The position numbers and the translations under genes are program-made. Under the pieces are notes generated by a model, which did no database searches, was not told the DNA's origin, and was given only the letters and a program-made list of their open reading frames with translations. A DNA stretch of 64,000 nt from Marinomonas sp. UCMA 3892 (lineage in GTDB: Bacteria; Pseudomonadota; Gammaproteobacteria; Pseudomonadales; Marinomonadaceae): assembly GCF_012726345.1 (NCBI RefSeq), contig NZ_PTXN01000004.1:126124-190123 (forward strand). The letters run 5' to 3'. Positions 1-9,171 of this stretch are shown here, in pieces. How positions within the stretch are numbered: position 1 is the first letter of the stretch; each line of letters starts with the position of its first letter.

Positions 1-398
1 ATATCAAACACTGCGATCAGCTGGCCATTGACGACAACAGGGATGACAACTTCGCTAGCAGAGGCAGCATCACAAGCGATATGACCATCAAACGCATGTA
101 CATCTTCAATTCGTTGAGTTTGCAAGGTAATTGCTGCCTTACCACATACACCGCGACCGAGTGGAATACGAGTACAAGCCACCTTACCCACGTACGGCCC
201 AAGCACTAATTCTTCACCTCGAGCAAAATAGAACCCCGACCAATTCAGATCCGTTACGGTTTGCATAACAAACGCTGAAAATTGCGCAGCATTGCAGATA
301 AAATCACGCTCTCCGCTTAACAAAGCTGCTAGTTGGATATTGAGTTCTTGATAAAACTCTTCAGAAGAGCCTGTAGAATGAGTTTCTATGGTAAACAT
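1..398 (-). CDS. msrC: Free methionine-R-sulfoxide reductase (fRMsr), 3' end cut by window
   Basis: A GAF-fold enzyme that reduces free methionine-(R)-sulfoxide in the cytosol. Translating the complement from the ATG at 398 gives 132 residues that run off the window edge. The family block NWSGFYF lies near residue 52. The three family cysteines appear at 75 (KVACTR), 85 (GVCGKA) and 109 (HIACDAAS); the 10- and 24-residue spacings match Cys84, Cys94 and Cys118 of Escherichia coli YebR. About 20-30 C-terminal residues are probably missing. The gene lies downstream of the phoU terminator on the same strand and is probably a separate unit. Confidence 0.9.
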   Translation of the reverse strand, partial: MFTIETHSTGSSEEFYQELNIQLAALLSGERDFICNAAQFSAFVMQTVTDLNWSGFYFARGEELVLGPYVGKVACTRIPLGRGVCGKAAITLQTQRIEDVHAFDGHIACDAASASEVVIPVVVNGQLIAVFD

Positions 399-528
399 CG
401 TATTTCACACCAGTTAAAACGAAAAACTGATGATAGCAAAGTCAGTCGAATAGCCCACTAGAAAACAAGAAGAATTAATTCCGAAAGGATCAAAGAAGAC
501 AAAATAAAAAAAGAGAGAATCAGGAAAA

Positions 529-567
529 GTCGATCCCTTGGTTTTATAAACAAACCAAGGGATCGAC
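529..567 (-). terminator. Terminator of the pst-phoU operon
   Basis: Perfect 16-bp arms (529-544 and 552-567) with a 7-nt loop lie just after the phoU stop. On the minus strand the hairpin is followed by TTTTCC, as expected for an intrinsic terminator. Confidence 0.85.
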
Positions 568-581
568 AACAGCACCACTTA

Positions 582-1292
582 TTACTTTTTCATTTCTGCA
601 GAAAGATCATTCACGTTCACATGACGAACATCGACGCCTTTCACCATGAAAATCAAATGCTGGCAAGTATGACGAGCATGATCGCCGATACGCTCTAAAG
701 AACGTAATACCCAAATCACATTAATCACACGAGAAATACTGCGAGGGTCTTCCATCATATAGGTCACCAAAGAACGCATTGCGGTATTGTATTCTTGATC
801 CACAGTTCGATCTTGTTTCGCCACCTTAATAGCCGCTTCGATGTCTAAACGCGCATAGGCATCTAAAGAATCATGAATCATGCGAGATACCATCTGACCG
901 ATGCGATTAATCTCAACATAACCACGAGGAGATTCACCTTCATTGATCAGATTCAATGTCAGATTAGCTATTTTCTTCGCTTCATCGCCAATACGCTCTA
1001 ACTCACTCACCGCTTTACTAATCGACAAAACCATACGCAAATCAGATGCCGCAGGTTGGCGCTTAGCCAAGATACGACGGCACTCTTCGTCAATCAAACC
1101 ATCTAACTGATTTACCGTAGAATCTTGGTTTTTCACGTCTTCTGCTAAAGAGCCGTTCGCGTCTAATAAAGCCTGTACCGCATCTTGTACTTGGTTTTCA
1201 ACAACACCACCCATAGTCAAAAAGTGTTGGCGAAGCAGTTCCAGCTCATTGTTAAACTGCTGGGAAATATGATCCGTTGTTAATTCTTTCAT
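582..1292 (-). CDS. phoU: Phosphate-specific transport accessory protein PhoU
   Basis: A cytosolic negative regulator that links the PstSCAB transporter to PhoR and helps keep the Pho regulon off when phosphate is sufficient. The 236 residues are normal length and form two PhoU helical repeats. Each repeat carries the metal-binding signature: LERIGDEAKKIAN near residue 97 and LERIGDHARHTCQ near residue 200. It is the last gene of the pst operon, 14 bp after pstB, and is followed by a strong terminator. Confidence 0.95.
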   Translation of the reverse strand: MKELTTDHISQQFNNELELLRQHFLTMGGVVENQVQDAVQALLDANGSLAEDVKNQDSTVNQLDGLIDEECRRILAKRQPAASDLRMVLSISKAVSELERIGDEAKKIANLTLNLINEGESPRGYVEINRIGQMVSRMIHDSLDAYARLDIEAAIKVAKQDRTVDQEYNTAMRSLVTYMMEDPRSISRVINVIWVLRSLERIGDHARHTCQHLIFMVKGVDVRHVNVNDLSAEMKK

Positions 1293-1306
1293 AATGCGTC
1301 CTCCGC

Positions 1307-2137
1307 CTAGCCGTAGCGGCCCGTGATGTAGTCTTCTGTTTGTTGTTTGCTTGGGTTAGTGAACAAAGTGTTCGTATCGCCAAACTCAATCAAATCACCC
1401 ATGTACATAAACGCTGTGTAATCAGATACGCGCGCTGCTTGCTGCATGTTGTGTGTCACAATCGCGATAGTGAACTCGTTTTTCAACTCATGAATCAACT
1501 CTTCGATCTTCAAGGTTGAAATAGGGTCCAACGCTGAAGCAGGCTCATCAAGCAATAGAACTTCTGGTTTTACCGCAACCGTACGAGCAATAACCAAACG
1601 CTGTTGCTGACCACCTGACATACCCAAAGCGCTTTCATGTAGACGATCTTTTACTTCGTCCCATAACGCCGCAGAACGAAGTGCCCATTCAACCGTTTCA
1701 TCAAGCAGACGCTTTTTGTTAATACCCTGAATACGAAGGCCATAAGCGACGTTTTCATAAATACTTTTGGGGAACGGGTTTGGCTTCTGGAACACCATGC
1801 CAACACGACGACGTAGCTCAGCAACGTCTGTGCCCTTAGCGTAGATATTCTCATCACGTAAGTTAAGCTCACCTGTAATACGGCAACCATCTACCAAATC
1901 ATTCATGCGGTTAAAACAACGTAATAACGTCGATTTACCACAACCAGAAGGTCCGATAAACGCAGTTACCTTCTTCTCTGGAATGATCATGTTCACACCT
2001 TTCAGCGCTTCTTTTTCACCGTAATACAGGTGCAAATCGTTTACAGATAGGCAAACGGTTTCATCTTCAATGCGCAACGCCTGTTGGCTACGCTGCATTG
2101 CTGAAATATCAATTGAGTGTGTTTTAACGTCGCTCAT
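1307..2137 (-). CDS. pstB: Phosphate ABC transporter ATP-binding protein PstB
   Basis: The ATPase subunit of the high-affinity phosphate importer, acting at the cytoplasmic face of the inner membrane. The 276 residues carry Walker [10 protein letters not shown] (about residue 62), Q-loop VFQKPNPFP, signature MSGGQQQR, Walker [14 protein letters not shown] and the switch histidine in IVTHNMQQA. It lies 20 bp downstream of pstA and 14 bp upstream of phoU. The first 25 or so residues precede the ABC core, so a slightly later start is possible, but the ATG used is well placed behind an AGAG stretch. Confidence 0.96.
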   Translation of the reverse strand: MSDVKTHSIDISAMQRSQQALRIEDETVCLSVNDLHLYYGEKEALKGVNMIIPEKKVTAFIGPSGCGKSTLLRCFNRMNDLVDGCRITGELNLRDENIYAKGTDVAELRRRVGMVFQKPNPFPKSIYENVAYGLRIQGINKKRLLDETVEWALRSAALWDEVKDRLHESALGMSGGQQQRLVIARTVAVKPEVLLLDEPASALDPISTLKIEELIHELKNEFTIAIVTHNMQQAARVSDYTAFMYMGDLIEFGDTNTLFTNPSKQQTEDYITGRYG

Positions 2138-2157
2138 AATAATCTCTTCTCCGCCGC

Positions 2158-3870
2158 TTACATTTCCAGCGATTTGTATTTTTCACGTAAATGATTTCGG
2201 ATCGTTACTGCTGACAAGTTTAGCAAAGCAATAACCACCACAAGCAATAAGGCTGTTGCGTACACAAGAGGTCGTGCCGCTTCCACGTTAGGACTTTGGA
2301 AACCAACGTCATAAATATGGAAGCCTAGGTGCATGAATTTTTGATCTAAATGGATGTAAGGGTAATTACCATCCAATGGCAATGATGGCGCTAGTTTCAC
2401 TACCCCAACCAACATCAATGGTGCCACTTCACCTGCCGCACGAGCGACCGCCAAAATAACCCCAGTCATAATAGCCGGACTCGCCATTGGCAACACCACC
2501 CGCCACAAGGTTTCAAACTTAGTTGCACCCAAAGCCAAGCTGCCTTCTCGCACGTTGCGAGGAATACGCGACAAACCTTCTTCGGTTGCTACAATCACTA
2601 CAGGCACAGTCAATAGCGCTAACGTGATAGACGCCCACATTAAACCACCGGTACCAAAGGTTGGTGACGGTAACGCTTCTGGGAAGAACGCTTGGTCAAT
2701 GCCGGAGCCTAAGAAGTAAATAAAGAAGCCAAGACCAAACACACCGTAAACGATAGAAGGTACACCCGCTAAATTGTTTACCGCGATACGAATGGTACGT
2801 GTCACCCAACCTTGAGAAGCATATTCCCGTAGATACACCGCAGCTACCACACCAAATGGCGTTACCAGAACCGTCATCAGCAGAACCATCATGACCGTAC
2901 CGAAAATGGCTGGAAACACACCGCCTTCTGTATTCGCTTCACGTGGTTCGTCAGACAAAAACTCCCATACTTTGGTGAAGTAGAAGCTCATCTTCTGCGG
3001 CACATTCATAGCGTTTGCACGGTAGGCGTGAACAATCTTGGCCACTGGCATTTCATGCACAGAGCCGTCCATCACTTGCACAACAAAAGTATCGCGGTTG
3101 ATTTTGGCATAAAGGTCGATCAGGCTTTGCTGAAGGCCTTTGTACTCTTCATCGTATTGACCACGTTCTGCTGCAAGATCTGCCGCTGCCGCTGGTGTTA
3201 GCTTGTTTTCTAGCTCTAAACGACGTTGCTCAAGACGAATACGCTCCAATGCGTAGTTGATCTTACCAATGTCTTTTTTCTCAATTTCATGGATCTCATC
3301 GAAAAGAACGGCTGCACGTTCAATGCTCTTCTCAAACGCATTCCATGTCGCCATAGCAGAATCAGTTGGCGTCAGGTCTGTGGTTTCAGAAACAATCTTG
3401 CCATCTTCTTTCACTGCTTTAAGGTAGCCATATAAGTTACCCCATTCACGACGCTCAGCGGTGAATAACATTTCTGGACGTTTAGTGTCGGTTAGATATT
3501 CATCGATGACCCAACGAAAATCCGAACCGTACACATCACGGTTACCAGTTTTCATGAGAGTACGTTGCATCAACTGATGTTGATCTGGAATAGCAATTCC
3601 CGCTTCACGTAATTGAGCAGCAGGAACTTCCACGCTCTCGACACGTTCTGCAACAATGTTGTATTCGGTTTCACCTGGCAAAGCATACTTAGCTTCCACC
3701 ACATCCGCAGGCCAAAAATGCCCTAAACCACGCACTGCAATAAGCAGTAACAAACCTACAACCATAATGACTGAAATAGCCACTGCGCCTGCGTTTAGCC
3801 ACACCCATGGATCACCAGACTTGACCCATTCAGATACGGATTTTTTCTTCATTTTCATTTCAGTACTCAT
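2158..3870 (-). CDS. pstA: Phosphate ABC transporter permease PstA (long form)
   Basis: One of the two membrane subunits of the phosphate importer. At 570 residues it is nearly twice the E. coli PstA length. After TM1 (about residues 26-48) comes a periplasmic insert of roughly 250 residues, rich in charged heptad-like helices near 190-250. The conserved permease domain then starts near residue 320. The EAA loop is visible as [20 protein letters not shown]. The start codon overlaps the pstC stop by one base, so translation is probably coupled. Confidence 0.94.
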   Translation of the reverse strand: MSTEMKMKKKSVSEWVKSGDPWVWLNAGAVAISVIMVVGLLLLIAVRGLGHFWPADVVEAKYALPGETEYNIVAERVESVEVPAAQLREAGIAIPDQHQLMQRTLMKTGNRDVYGSDFRWVIDEYLTDTKRPEMLFTAERREWGNLYGYLKAVKEDGKIVSETTDLTPTDSAMATWNAFEKSIERAAVLFDEIHEIEKKDIGKINYALERIRLEQRRLELENKLTPAAAADLAAERGQYDEEYKGLQQSLIDLYAKINRDTFVVQVMDGSVHEMPVAKIVHAYRANAMNVPQKMSFYFTKVWEFLSDEPREANTEGGVFPAIFGTVMMVLLMTVLVTPFGVVAAVYLREYASQGWVTRTIRIAVNNLAGVPSIVYGVFGLGFFIYFLGSGIDQAFFPEALPSPTFGTGGLMWASITLALLTVPVVIVATEEGLSRIPRNVREGSLALGATKFETLWRVVLPMASPAIMTGVILAVARAAGEVAPLMLVGVVKLAPSLPLDGNYPYIHLDQKFMHLGFHIYDVGFQSPNVEAARPLVYATALLLVVVIALLNLSAVTIRNHLREKYKSLEM

Positions 3871-6137
3871 TATAGCGACCCGTATTTTTTGCGTAGGTGC
3901 TGACGCACGGTTTCAGCGATTGTGTTCACCACAAAGGTGAAGATAAAGAGCACAAACGCCGCTAAGAACAAGATACGATAGTGAGAACTTCCCACCTCAG
4001 ACTCTGGTACTTCTACCGCCAAGTTGGCTGCTAGAGTCCGCATACCCTCAAAGATGTTGAAATCCATAATCGGCGTATTACCCGTTGCCATCAATACAAT
4101 CATGGTTTCGCCCACCGCACGGCCCATACCAATCATTACCGCGGAGAAAATACCAGGGCTTGCTGTTGGCAATACCACACGAGTCATGGTTTGCCAGTAA
4201 GTCGCACCCAACGCCAATGAGCCTTGAGTTAACGCTTTTGGCACACTAAAAATGGCGTCTTCAGTAATCGAGAAGATAGTCGGGATAACCGCAAAACCCA
4301 TGGCAAACCCCACCACCAGCGCGTTACGTTGGTCAAAAGTGATCCCTAGATCATGAGTAATCCAGCCACGAATATTGCCATCAAAAAAGTTCAGCTCAAT
4401 AATTGGGCTCATCGCCAAACAGAACCAAGCCAAAAATATGATGACAGGGATCAGCAACATTGGTTGCCAACCTTCTGGAACCAACCAGCGAATTTGCTGA
4501 GGCAAGCGAGACCAAATATAAGCAAACAATAGAATACCGATTGGCAAGACGACGAAGATACTAAACGTCGCCGCTAGATTTTCTTCTAAGAAAGGAGCAA
4601 AGAACAAACCGGCTAAGAAACCCAAAATTACCGTAGGCAAGGCTTCCATTAATTCGATCACGGGTTTGATCTTACGACGTAATGCAGGCGCCATGAAGTA
4701 AGCGGTGTAGATAGCACCACAAATTGCCAATGGTACTGCCATCAACATCGCATAAAACGCTGCTTTCAAAGTACCGAATGCCAATGGCATCAAGCTGTAT
4801 TTAGGTTCGAAGTCATTGTTCGCCGCAGAAGACTGCCAAGTGTAAGTCGGCTCTTGGTAACCTTCGTACCACACCTTGCCCCACAAAGAGGACCAAGAAA
4901 CTTCAGGGTGTTCATTTTCTACGTGGAAGAAATGCACACCTTTACTGTCTTCTAACAGCAAACCGTTTGCACGTGGTGCAAAGCTGATTAGACGAGCAGT
5001 TTTATCACTCAATTTTTCATTCAGTACTTGGCGAGTCGATGTTGCATTGTAGATAGCGACCAAACCACGCTCATCCAAGGTAGCAAAACCTTTGCGACGT
5101 TGCTCCATTGCCAAATCAACTAAGGCTACAGGTTGTTTTACGTCACGAATAAAGGTGAGTTTTTCTTCGTTTGTTTGGTCGTTGCGCACGTTGAACCATT
5201 GGCTCACTCGACCAGAAGAATCCGCCACCATAATAGAAGACTTGCCTAATAGATAAGTCATCGAAACCAGCTTGGTATTAGCATCTTTCAGCAGTGCTAT
5301 TTCATCTTTAAGCTCGATGTTATCGAAATCTCGAAGATCAAATTCACTCATGGCGCCAGAACGCGTCGCCACATATAGATAACGCTGATCACCACTAAGT
5401 AGCATGCTAACCACATCAGGAACAAAAGGTAATGGCTCGCTCTGCGAACTCAATTCCACTTCATCAGTGATAAAGTTTACGTCTTTCGTTACTTTAGTAA
5501 TCGCGCTTTTTTGGTCGCCAATCGCCGCCATGGTTAAACTGTCGCTACCATCACGAAGCGCTAGCTTCTTGATCGCGAAATCCGCCACATCAACAGGTTC
5601 TTCACCATATGGGTATTCAACCACTGGCGTGATTTTACGTTCGCCACCAGGATAAGAAGTCTTGTAATCGTGTTTTACAATCAGCGCTTTACCGTCTTCA
5701 TAACCAAACGCCATTAAATGGCTAGTATCTGATTCAACAGCAAAGGCGGTTACTTTTTCAGTACGAAGATTTTTGACAATATCGATCACGCTGCCATCAG
5801 CAACAGAGAAGAAGACAATACTACCATTACTCGCCACTCGCATACCGATTTCAGCTTGCTCTTCGGTAGTTAAGTAAAGGCTTTCACCTTGATCCTGTGC
5901 AGGCAAGGTGTAGCTCGCCTTAGGATCAATACTAGCGCTAGAAAACAATGGCGCCACTTCATAAAGTAAATAGAAGCAAATCAGCAGCACAGCCAAAATA
6001 ACACTGCTGCCACCCACGGCAATACCCATTCCAGCCATACGGTCTTTCAGGGCGCGAATTTTACGATGACGCTTTAAAGCTGGCGTATTGAAATCCAGTT
6101 CAGGCATCTGATGGTCAGTTGATTTAGTCATCCGCAT
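3870..6137 (-). CDS. pstC: Phosphate ABC transporter permease PstC (long form)
   Basis: The second membrane subunit of the phosphate importer. The 755 residues far exceed the roughly 320 of E. coli PstC. TM1 lies near residues 38-62. About 380 periplasmic residues follow whose repeating short strands (for example YLYVATRSGAMSEFD and GFATLDERGLVAIYN) look like a beta-propeller. The permease core begins near 450 (PLAFGTLKAAFYAML) and contains the EAA loop [20 protein letters not shown]. Long PstC/PstA pairs of this kind occur in several marine gammaproteobacteria. The role of the insert is not known to me. Confidence 0.93.
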   Translation of the reverse strand: MRMTKSTDHQMPELDFNTPALKRHRKIRALKDRMAGMGIAVGGSSVILAVLLICFYLLYEVAPLFSSASIDPKASYTLPAQDQGESLYLTTEEQAEIGMRVASNGSIVFFSVADGSVIDIVKNLRTEKVTAFAVESDTSHLMAFGYEDGKALIVKHDYKTSYPGGERKITPVVEYPYGEEPVDVADFAIKKLALRDGSDSLTMAAIGDQKSAITKVTKDVNFITDEVELSSQSEPLPFVPDVVSMLLSGDQRYLYVATRSGAMSEFDLRDFDNIELKDEIALLKDANTKLVSMTYLLGKSSIMVADSSGRVSQWFNVRNDQTNEEKLTFIRDVKQPVALVDLAMEQRRKGFATLDERGLVAIYNATSTRQVLNEKLSDKTARLISFAPRANGLLLEDSKGVHFFHVENEHPEVSWSSLWGKVWYEGYQEPTYTWQSSAANNDFEPKYSLMPLAFGTLKAAFYAMLMAVPLAICGAIYTAYFMAPALRRKIKPVIELMEALPTVILGFLAGLFFAPFLEENLAATFSIFVVLPIGILLFAYIWSRLPQQIRWLVPEGWQPMLLIPVIIFLAWFCLAMSPIIELNFFDGNIRGWITHDLGITFDQRNALVVGFAMGFAVIPTIFSITEDAIFSVPKALTQGSLALGATYWQTMTRVVLPTASPGIFSAVMIGMGRAVGETMIVLMATGNTPIMDFNIFEGMRTLAANLAVEVPESEVGSSHYRILFLAAFVLFIFTFVVNTIAETVRQHLRKKYGSL

Positions 6138-6165
6138 TCATCTTTGTTGTGTGACATTTTTTTAT

Positions 6166-6183
6166 GTGACAGTAGTGTGACAG
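6166..6183 (-). promoter_or_regulatory. Pho box between pstS and pstC
   Basis: On the minus strand this reads CTGTCAC-ACTA-CTGTCAC: two identical 7-bp half-sites at an 11-bp period, essentially the PhoB consensus. It lies 29 bp upstream of the pstC start. I see no convincing -10 hexamer at the usual spacing, so it may be a secondary promoter or an extra PhoB site. A third TGTCAC copy is at 6151-6156. Confidence 0.75.
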
Positions 6184-6198
6184 CCTACTGCACAGAGA

Positions 6199-6230
6199 AA
6201 AGTAGGAGAGCGTTTCGGCCCTCCTACTTT
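6199..6230 (-). terminator. Attenuating hairpin after pstS
   Basis: Arms 6199-6208 and 6221-6230 (10 bp, 12-nt loop) lie between the pstS stop and the pstC Pho box. On the minus strand the hairpin is followed by a TTTTCTC tract. It probably lowers read-through so that the binding protein is made in excess over the membrane subunits. Confidence 0.7.
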
Positions 6231-6263
6231 AAGCATCTAATCCGTAGCTCACTACAGCGCTGC

Positions 6264-7232
6264 TTAGTTAATACCTAGATCTTTCAGATATTTACTAGCT
6301 ACTTTCGCTGGAAGAGGTACATAACCGTCTTTTACAACAACCTCTTGGCCCATTTTAGAAAGAACCATTTTCACGAACTCACGTTGTAGTGGTTCAAGCG
6401 GCTTATTAGGCGCTTTGTTTACGTAAACGTAAAGGAAACGAGATAGTGGGTATTTGCCAGATGCCGCATTTTCTACAGTCGCATCGACGAAAGCACCACC
6501 TTCTTTCTTAGTCAAAGGAACAGCACGTACAGAAGACGTTTTGTAACCGATGCCAGAGTAACCAATACCGTTAAGAGAAGTTGATACAGACTGAACAACA
6601 GAAGCAGAACCAGGTTGCTCGTTTACACTGTTTTTGAAGTCACCTTTAAAAAGCGCGTGCTCTTTGAAGTAACCATAAGTACCAGATACTGAGTTACGAC
6701 CAAATAATTGAATGTCGCGTTTAGCCCAAGCACCGTCTAGACCAGCTTTGCCCCAAGTAGTGATGTCTTCGCTGTGACCACCCTTACGAGTAGAAGAGAA
6801 GATTGCATCCACTTCTGGAAGAGACAAACCTTTGATTGGGTTATCTTTATGTACGAATACCGCTAGAGCATCGATAGCCACTGGGATAGCTGTTGGCTTG
6901 TAACCGTACTTTTTCTCAAACGCTGCGATTTCTTTGTCTTTCATTGTACGAGACATAGGACCGAAGTTTGAAGTACCTTCAGTCAATGCTGGTGGCGCAG
7001 TAGAAGAACCAGCTGCTTGAATTTGAATATTTACATTTGGGTATAGACGCTTGAAGTCTTCTGCCCATAATGTCATCAAGTTTGCTAGGGTGTCAGAGCC
7101 AACACTTGAAATATTGCCAGAAACGCCACTTGCTTTGCTGTAAGACATCAAATTTGAATCAACATCTGCAAAAGCGTTAACAGAAACGCTTACTGCCGCT
7201 GTCATCGCTAAACCTGCAACTAGTTTTTTCAT
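6264..7232 (-). CDS. pstS: Phosphate ABC transporter substrate-binding protein PstS
   Basis: Periplasmic phosphate-binding protein that feeds PstCA. I chose the ATG at 7232 because GAGG sits 8 bases upstream and a clear signal peptide begins there ([22 protein letters not shown], cleavage near residue 22). A start nine codons earlier has no better ribosome site. The mature protein has the phosphate-loop region GSDTLANLM and [12 protein letters not shown], plus [16 protein letters not shown]. It is the first gene of the operon, preceded by a Pho-type promoter and followed by an attenuating hairpin. Confidence 0.95.
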   Translation of the reverse strand: MKKLVAGLAMTAAVSVSVNAFADVDSNLMSYSKASGVSGNISSVGSDTLANLMTLWAEDFKRLYPNVNIQIQAAGSSTAPPALTEGTSNFGPMSRTMKDKEIAAFEKKYGYKPTAIPVAIDALAVFVHKDNPIKGLSLPEVDAIFSSTRKGGHSEDITTWGKAGLDGAWAKRDIQLFGRNSVSGTYGYFKEHALFKGDFKNSVNEQPGSASVVQSVSTSLNGIGYSGIGYKTSSVRAVPLTKKEGGAFVDATVENAASGKYPLSRFLYVYVNKAPNKPLEPLQREFVKMVLSKMGQEVVVKDGYVPLPAKVASKYLKDLGIN

Positions 7233-7300
7233 CACATAAACCTCAGTGGTTGTAGTCAAATATTTATGAGCAACTGCCCATAGCTCGTTCGATGTTTTGT

Positions 7301-7334
7301 ACTATAGGAAAGATATGTGACAGAAATGTTAAAC
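7301..7334 (-). promoter_or_regulatory. Pho-type promoter of pstS
   Basis: On the minus strand, half-sites GTTTAAC (7328-7334) and CTGTCAC (7317-7323) stand at an 11-bp period. A TATAGT -10 element (7301-7306) lies exactly 10 bp downstream. This is the standard PhoB-activated layout with the Pho box replacing the -35. The upstream half-site is weak. Confidence 0.6.
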
Positions 7335-7476
7335 AATGAAATATTTCAAAAATAAATTATGCGTCTTGACAAAACCAAAAGGAAATCGACACGAGCAAAC
7401 AGCAAGTTTCTTTGTCCATACGATTTTAATCGCTGTAACATATTCCAACACTACGCCATTGAAAGGGCTCATTAAG

Positions 7477-9171
7477 TTGTTCAAACGTCAAAATAAACGC
7501 TTATCTAATCGTTACTTACTATTGTCTTTAGTAGTAGCGCTTGTGCCCTTATTGGTTTTTTCCGGACTCTATGACACTTATCTGAATCAGCTAGTTATAA
7601 AAATATCAAGTGAACAATTAAGCACGCGCGTAGCGACTGTTCAGAATGAATTTCAGGCCAATCTTCGTGAGAGACTTTATCAGCTTGATGTCCTTGCCGA
7701 TGAATTAGACAACCCCCAAATTTATACGCTTGATGGAGCTCAGTCGTTGTCTTCTGAATTGCAAACTTTGCTAAGAATTCAAACAGATTTACAAAATGTC
7801 TATGGCATTGCATTTTTTGATGAACACAAACAATACTTGTGGAGTTTTCCTGAATACGCCTACTCGCAAAATCGCTACGATCAATCCTTGATCTATCCTG
7901 TTACACAATTTGAAGACGCTGGCATTTATGGTCCAGAAAACTATTCATTTGATCGCCCTTCTTCGGTCTTATTATTAAAACAAATCAATACCAGCAGCTT
8001 TGCCATCGAACATGCGCCATACATCGGCATCATTCTGCGCTTTAATTCACTCGCTTCTATACCCAAGATACTTGGTGTCGATGGTATTTATACACCATTA
8101 TTAGATGTTCCTGGTGATCGTTTATTTGATATCGTCGGTCAGCCTGTAGACAAAGATACAAGCATTAATACCAGTTATGATTTGCTGCCCAACTGGTCTC
8201 TCAAACTGCGTCAAAACAAAGATCTTTCTAGCCCACCAAGTGCAGAAATGCGTTACTGGCTGATTCTCTTGGTACTATTTACCGCCGCAGGCCTATTACT
8301 GCTGCATTGGTATATTTCAAAACGCTTAAACCGACAACTGGATAAACTCATTGATCGCGTCGAAAGTATTGCTGCTGGCGATTTAGACTCACCAGTGCCA
8401 TTGCAACCAGGAACAGAATTAAAACGATTAACCTTAGCCATTGATCGCATGCGCTTACAACTACATCACGTAATTCAAGCATCAGTAGAAATGGAGAGAC
8501 AAGCCTCATTAGGACAACTGGCGGCAGGATTAGCTCATGACATTCGCAATCCGCTGACCATTATCCGTATGACGATACAAACTTTAATTAAGCGAGAATC
8601 CAACCCGCAACATAATGAAATGCTGGTGATGGTTGAAGAAGAAATAGAACGCGTTAATCGAGTCATTGAAAACTTGCTAAACTTCGCTCGACCGACACAA
8701 CCAAAATTAGAGAAGATAAGCTTAATAGAACTGCTAGAAGGTATTCGAGCACTGGTAAATGCGTCTGCCAGAAAACAAAATGTTGGGATTACGTTAGACT
8801 GTGACCCTTTACTTGAGATAACTGCGGATTTGTCTCATATTCGACAGATTTTAATGAACTTAATACTCAATGCGATTCAGGCAATGCCAACAGAAGGTGG
8901 CCAAATCACCTTGCTTGGCTCAAAGAAAGATGGGCAAATCATTTTATCCGTAATCGACAATGGTAAAGGCATTCCAACCTCTCTCATGCCACGAGTATCG
9001 GAACCTTTCTTTACTACTAAGTCTGCTGGCACAGGATTAGGATTAGCAATCTGTCATGTATTAGCCAAGTCCAACCATGCTGAACTTTCCATTGAAAGTC
9101 AGGAGAATGCTGGCACTAAAGTTCAATTATGTTTTCAAAACGACCGGATAGAAGAAGATAAATATGAGTAG
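7477..9171 (+). CDS. Sensor histidine kinase of an NtrC-type two-component system
   Basis: A membrane sensor kinase, 564 residues from the TTG at 7477. I prefer that start because AAAGGG lies 9 bases upstream and it puts TM1 at residues 12-33. The ATG at 7336 would add 47 unlikely residues and abuts the pstS Pho box. A periplasmic sensing region of about 200 residues resembling a double-Cache fold is followed by TM2 (YWLILLVLFTAAGLLLLHWY), HAMP, HisKA with His354 in AHDIRNP, and an ATPase domain with NAIQAM, DNGKGIP and GTGLGLAI. The next gene overlaps it by 8 bp. The ligand is unknown; the binding protein two genes on may present it. Confidence 0.9.
   Translation: MFKRQNKRLSNRYLLLSLVVALVPLLVFSGLYDTYLNQLVIKISSEQLSTRVATVQNEFQANLRERLYQLDVLADELDNPQIYTLDGAQSLSSELQTLLRIQTDLQNVYGIAFFDEHKQYLWSFPEYAYSQNRYDQSLIYPVTQFEDAGIYGPENYSFDRPSSVLLLKQINTSSFAIEHAPYIGIILRFNSLASIPKILGVDGIYTPLLDVPGDRLFDIVGQPVDKDTSINTSYDLLPNWSLKLRQNKDLSSPPSAEMRYWLILLVLFTAAGLLLLHWYISKRLNRQLDKLIDRVESIAAGDLDSPVPLQPGTELKRLTLAIDRMRLQLHHVIQASVEMERQASLGQLAAGLAHDIRNPLTIIRMTIQTLIKRESNPQHNEMLVMVEEEIERVNRVIENLLNFARPTQPKLEKISLIELLEGIRALVNASARKQNVGITLDCDPLLEITADLSHIRQILMNLILNAIQAMPTEGGQITLLGSKKDGQIILSVIDNGKGIPTSLMPRVSEPFFTTKSAGTGLGLAICHVLAKSNHAELSIESQENAGTKVQLCFQNDRIEEDKYE

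Noticed and set aside
7336-7476. 47-residue N-terminal extension of the sensor kinase from the ATG at 7336
   Set aside because: No ribosome site, it abuts the pstS Pho box, and it would place unrelated residues before TM1. The TTG at 7477 has AAAGGG at the right distance.
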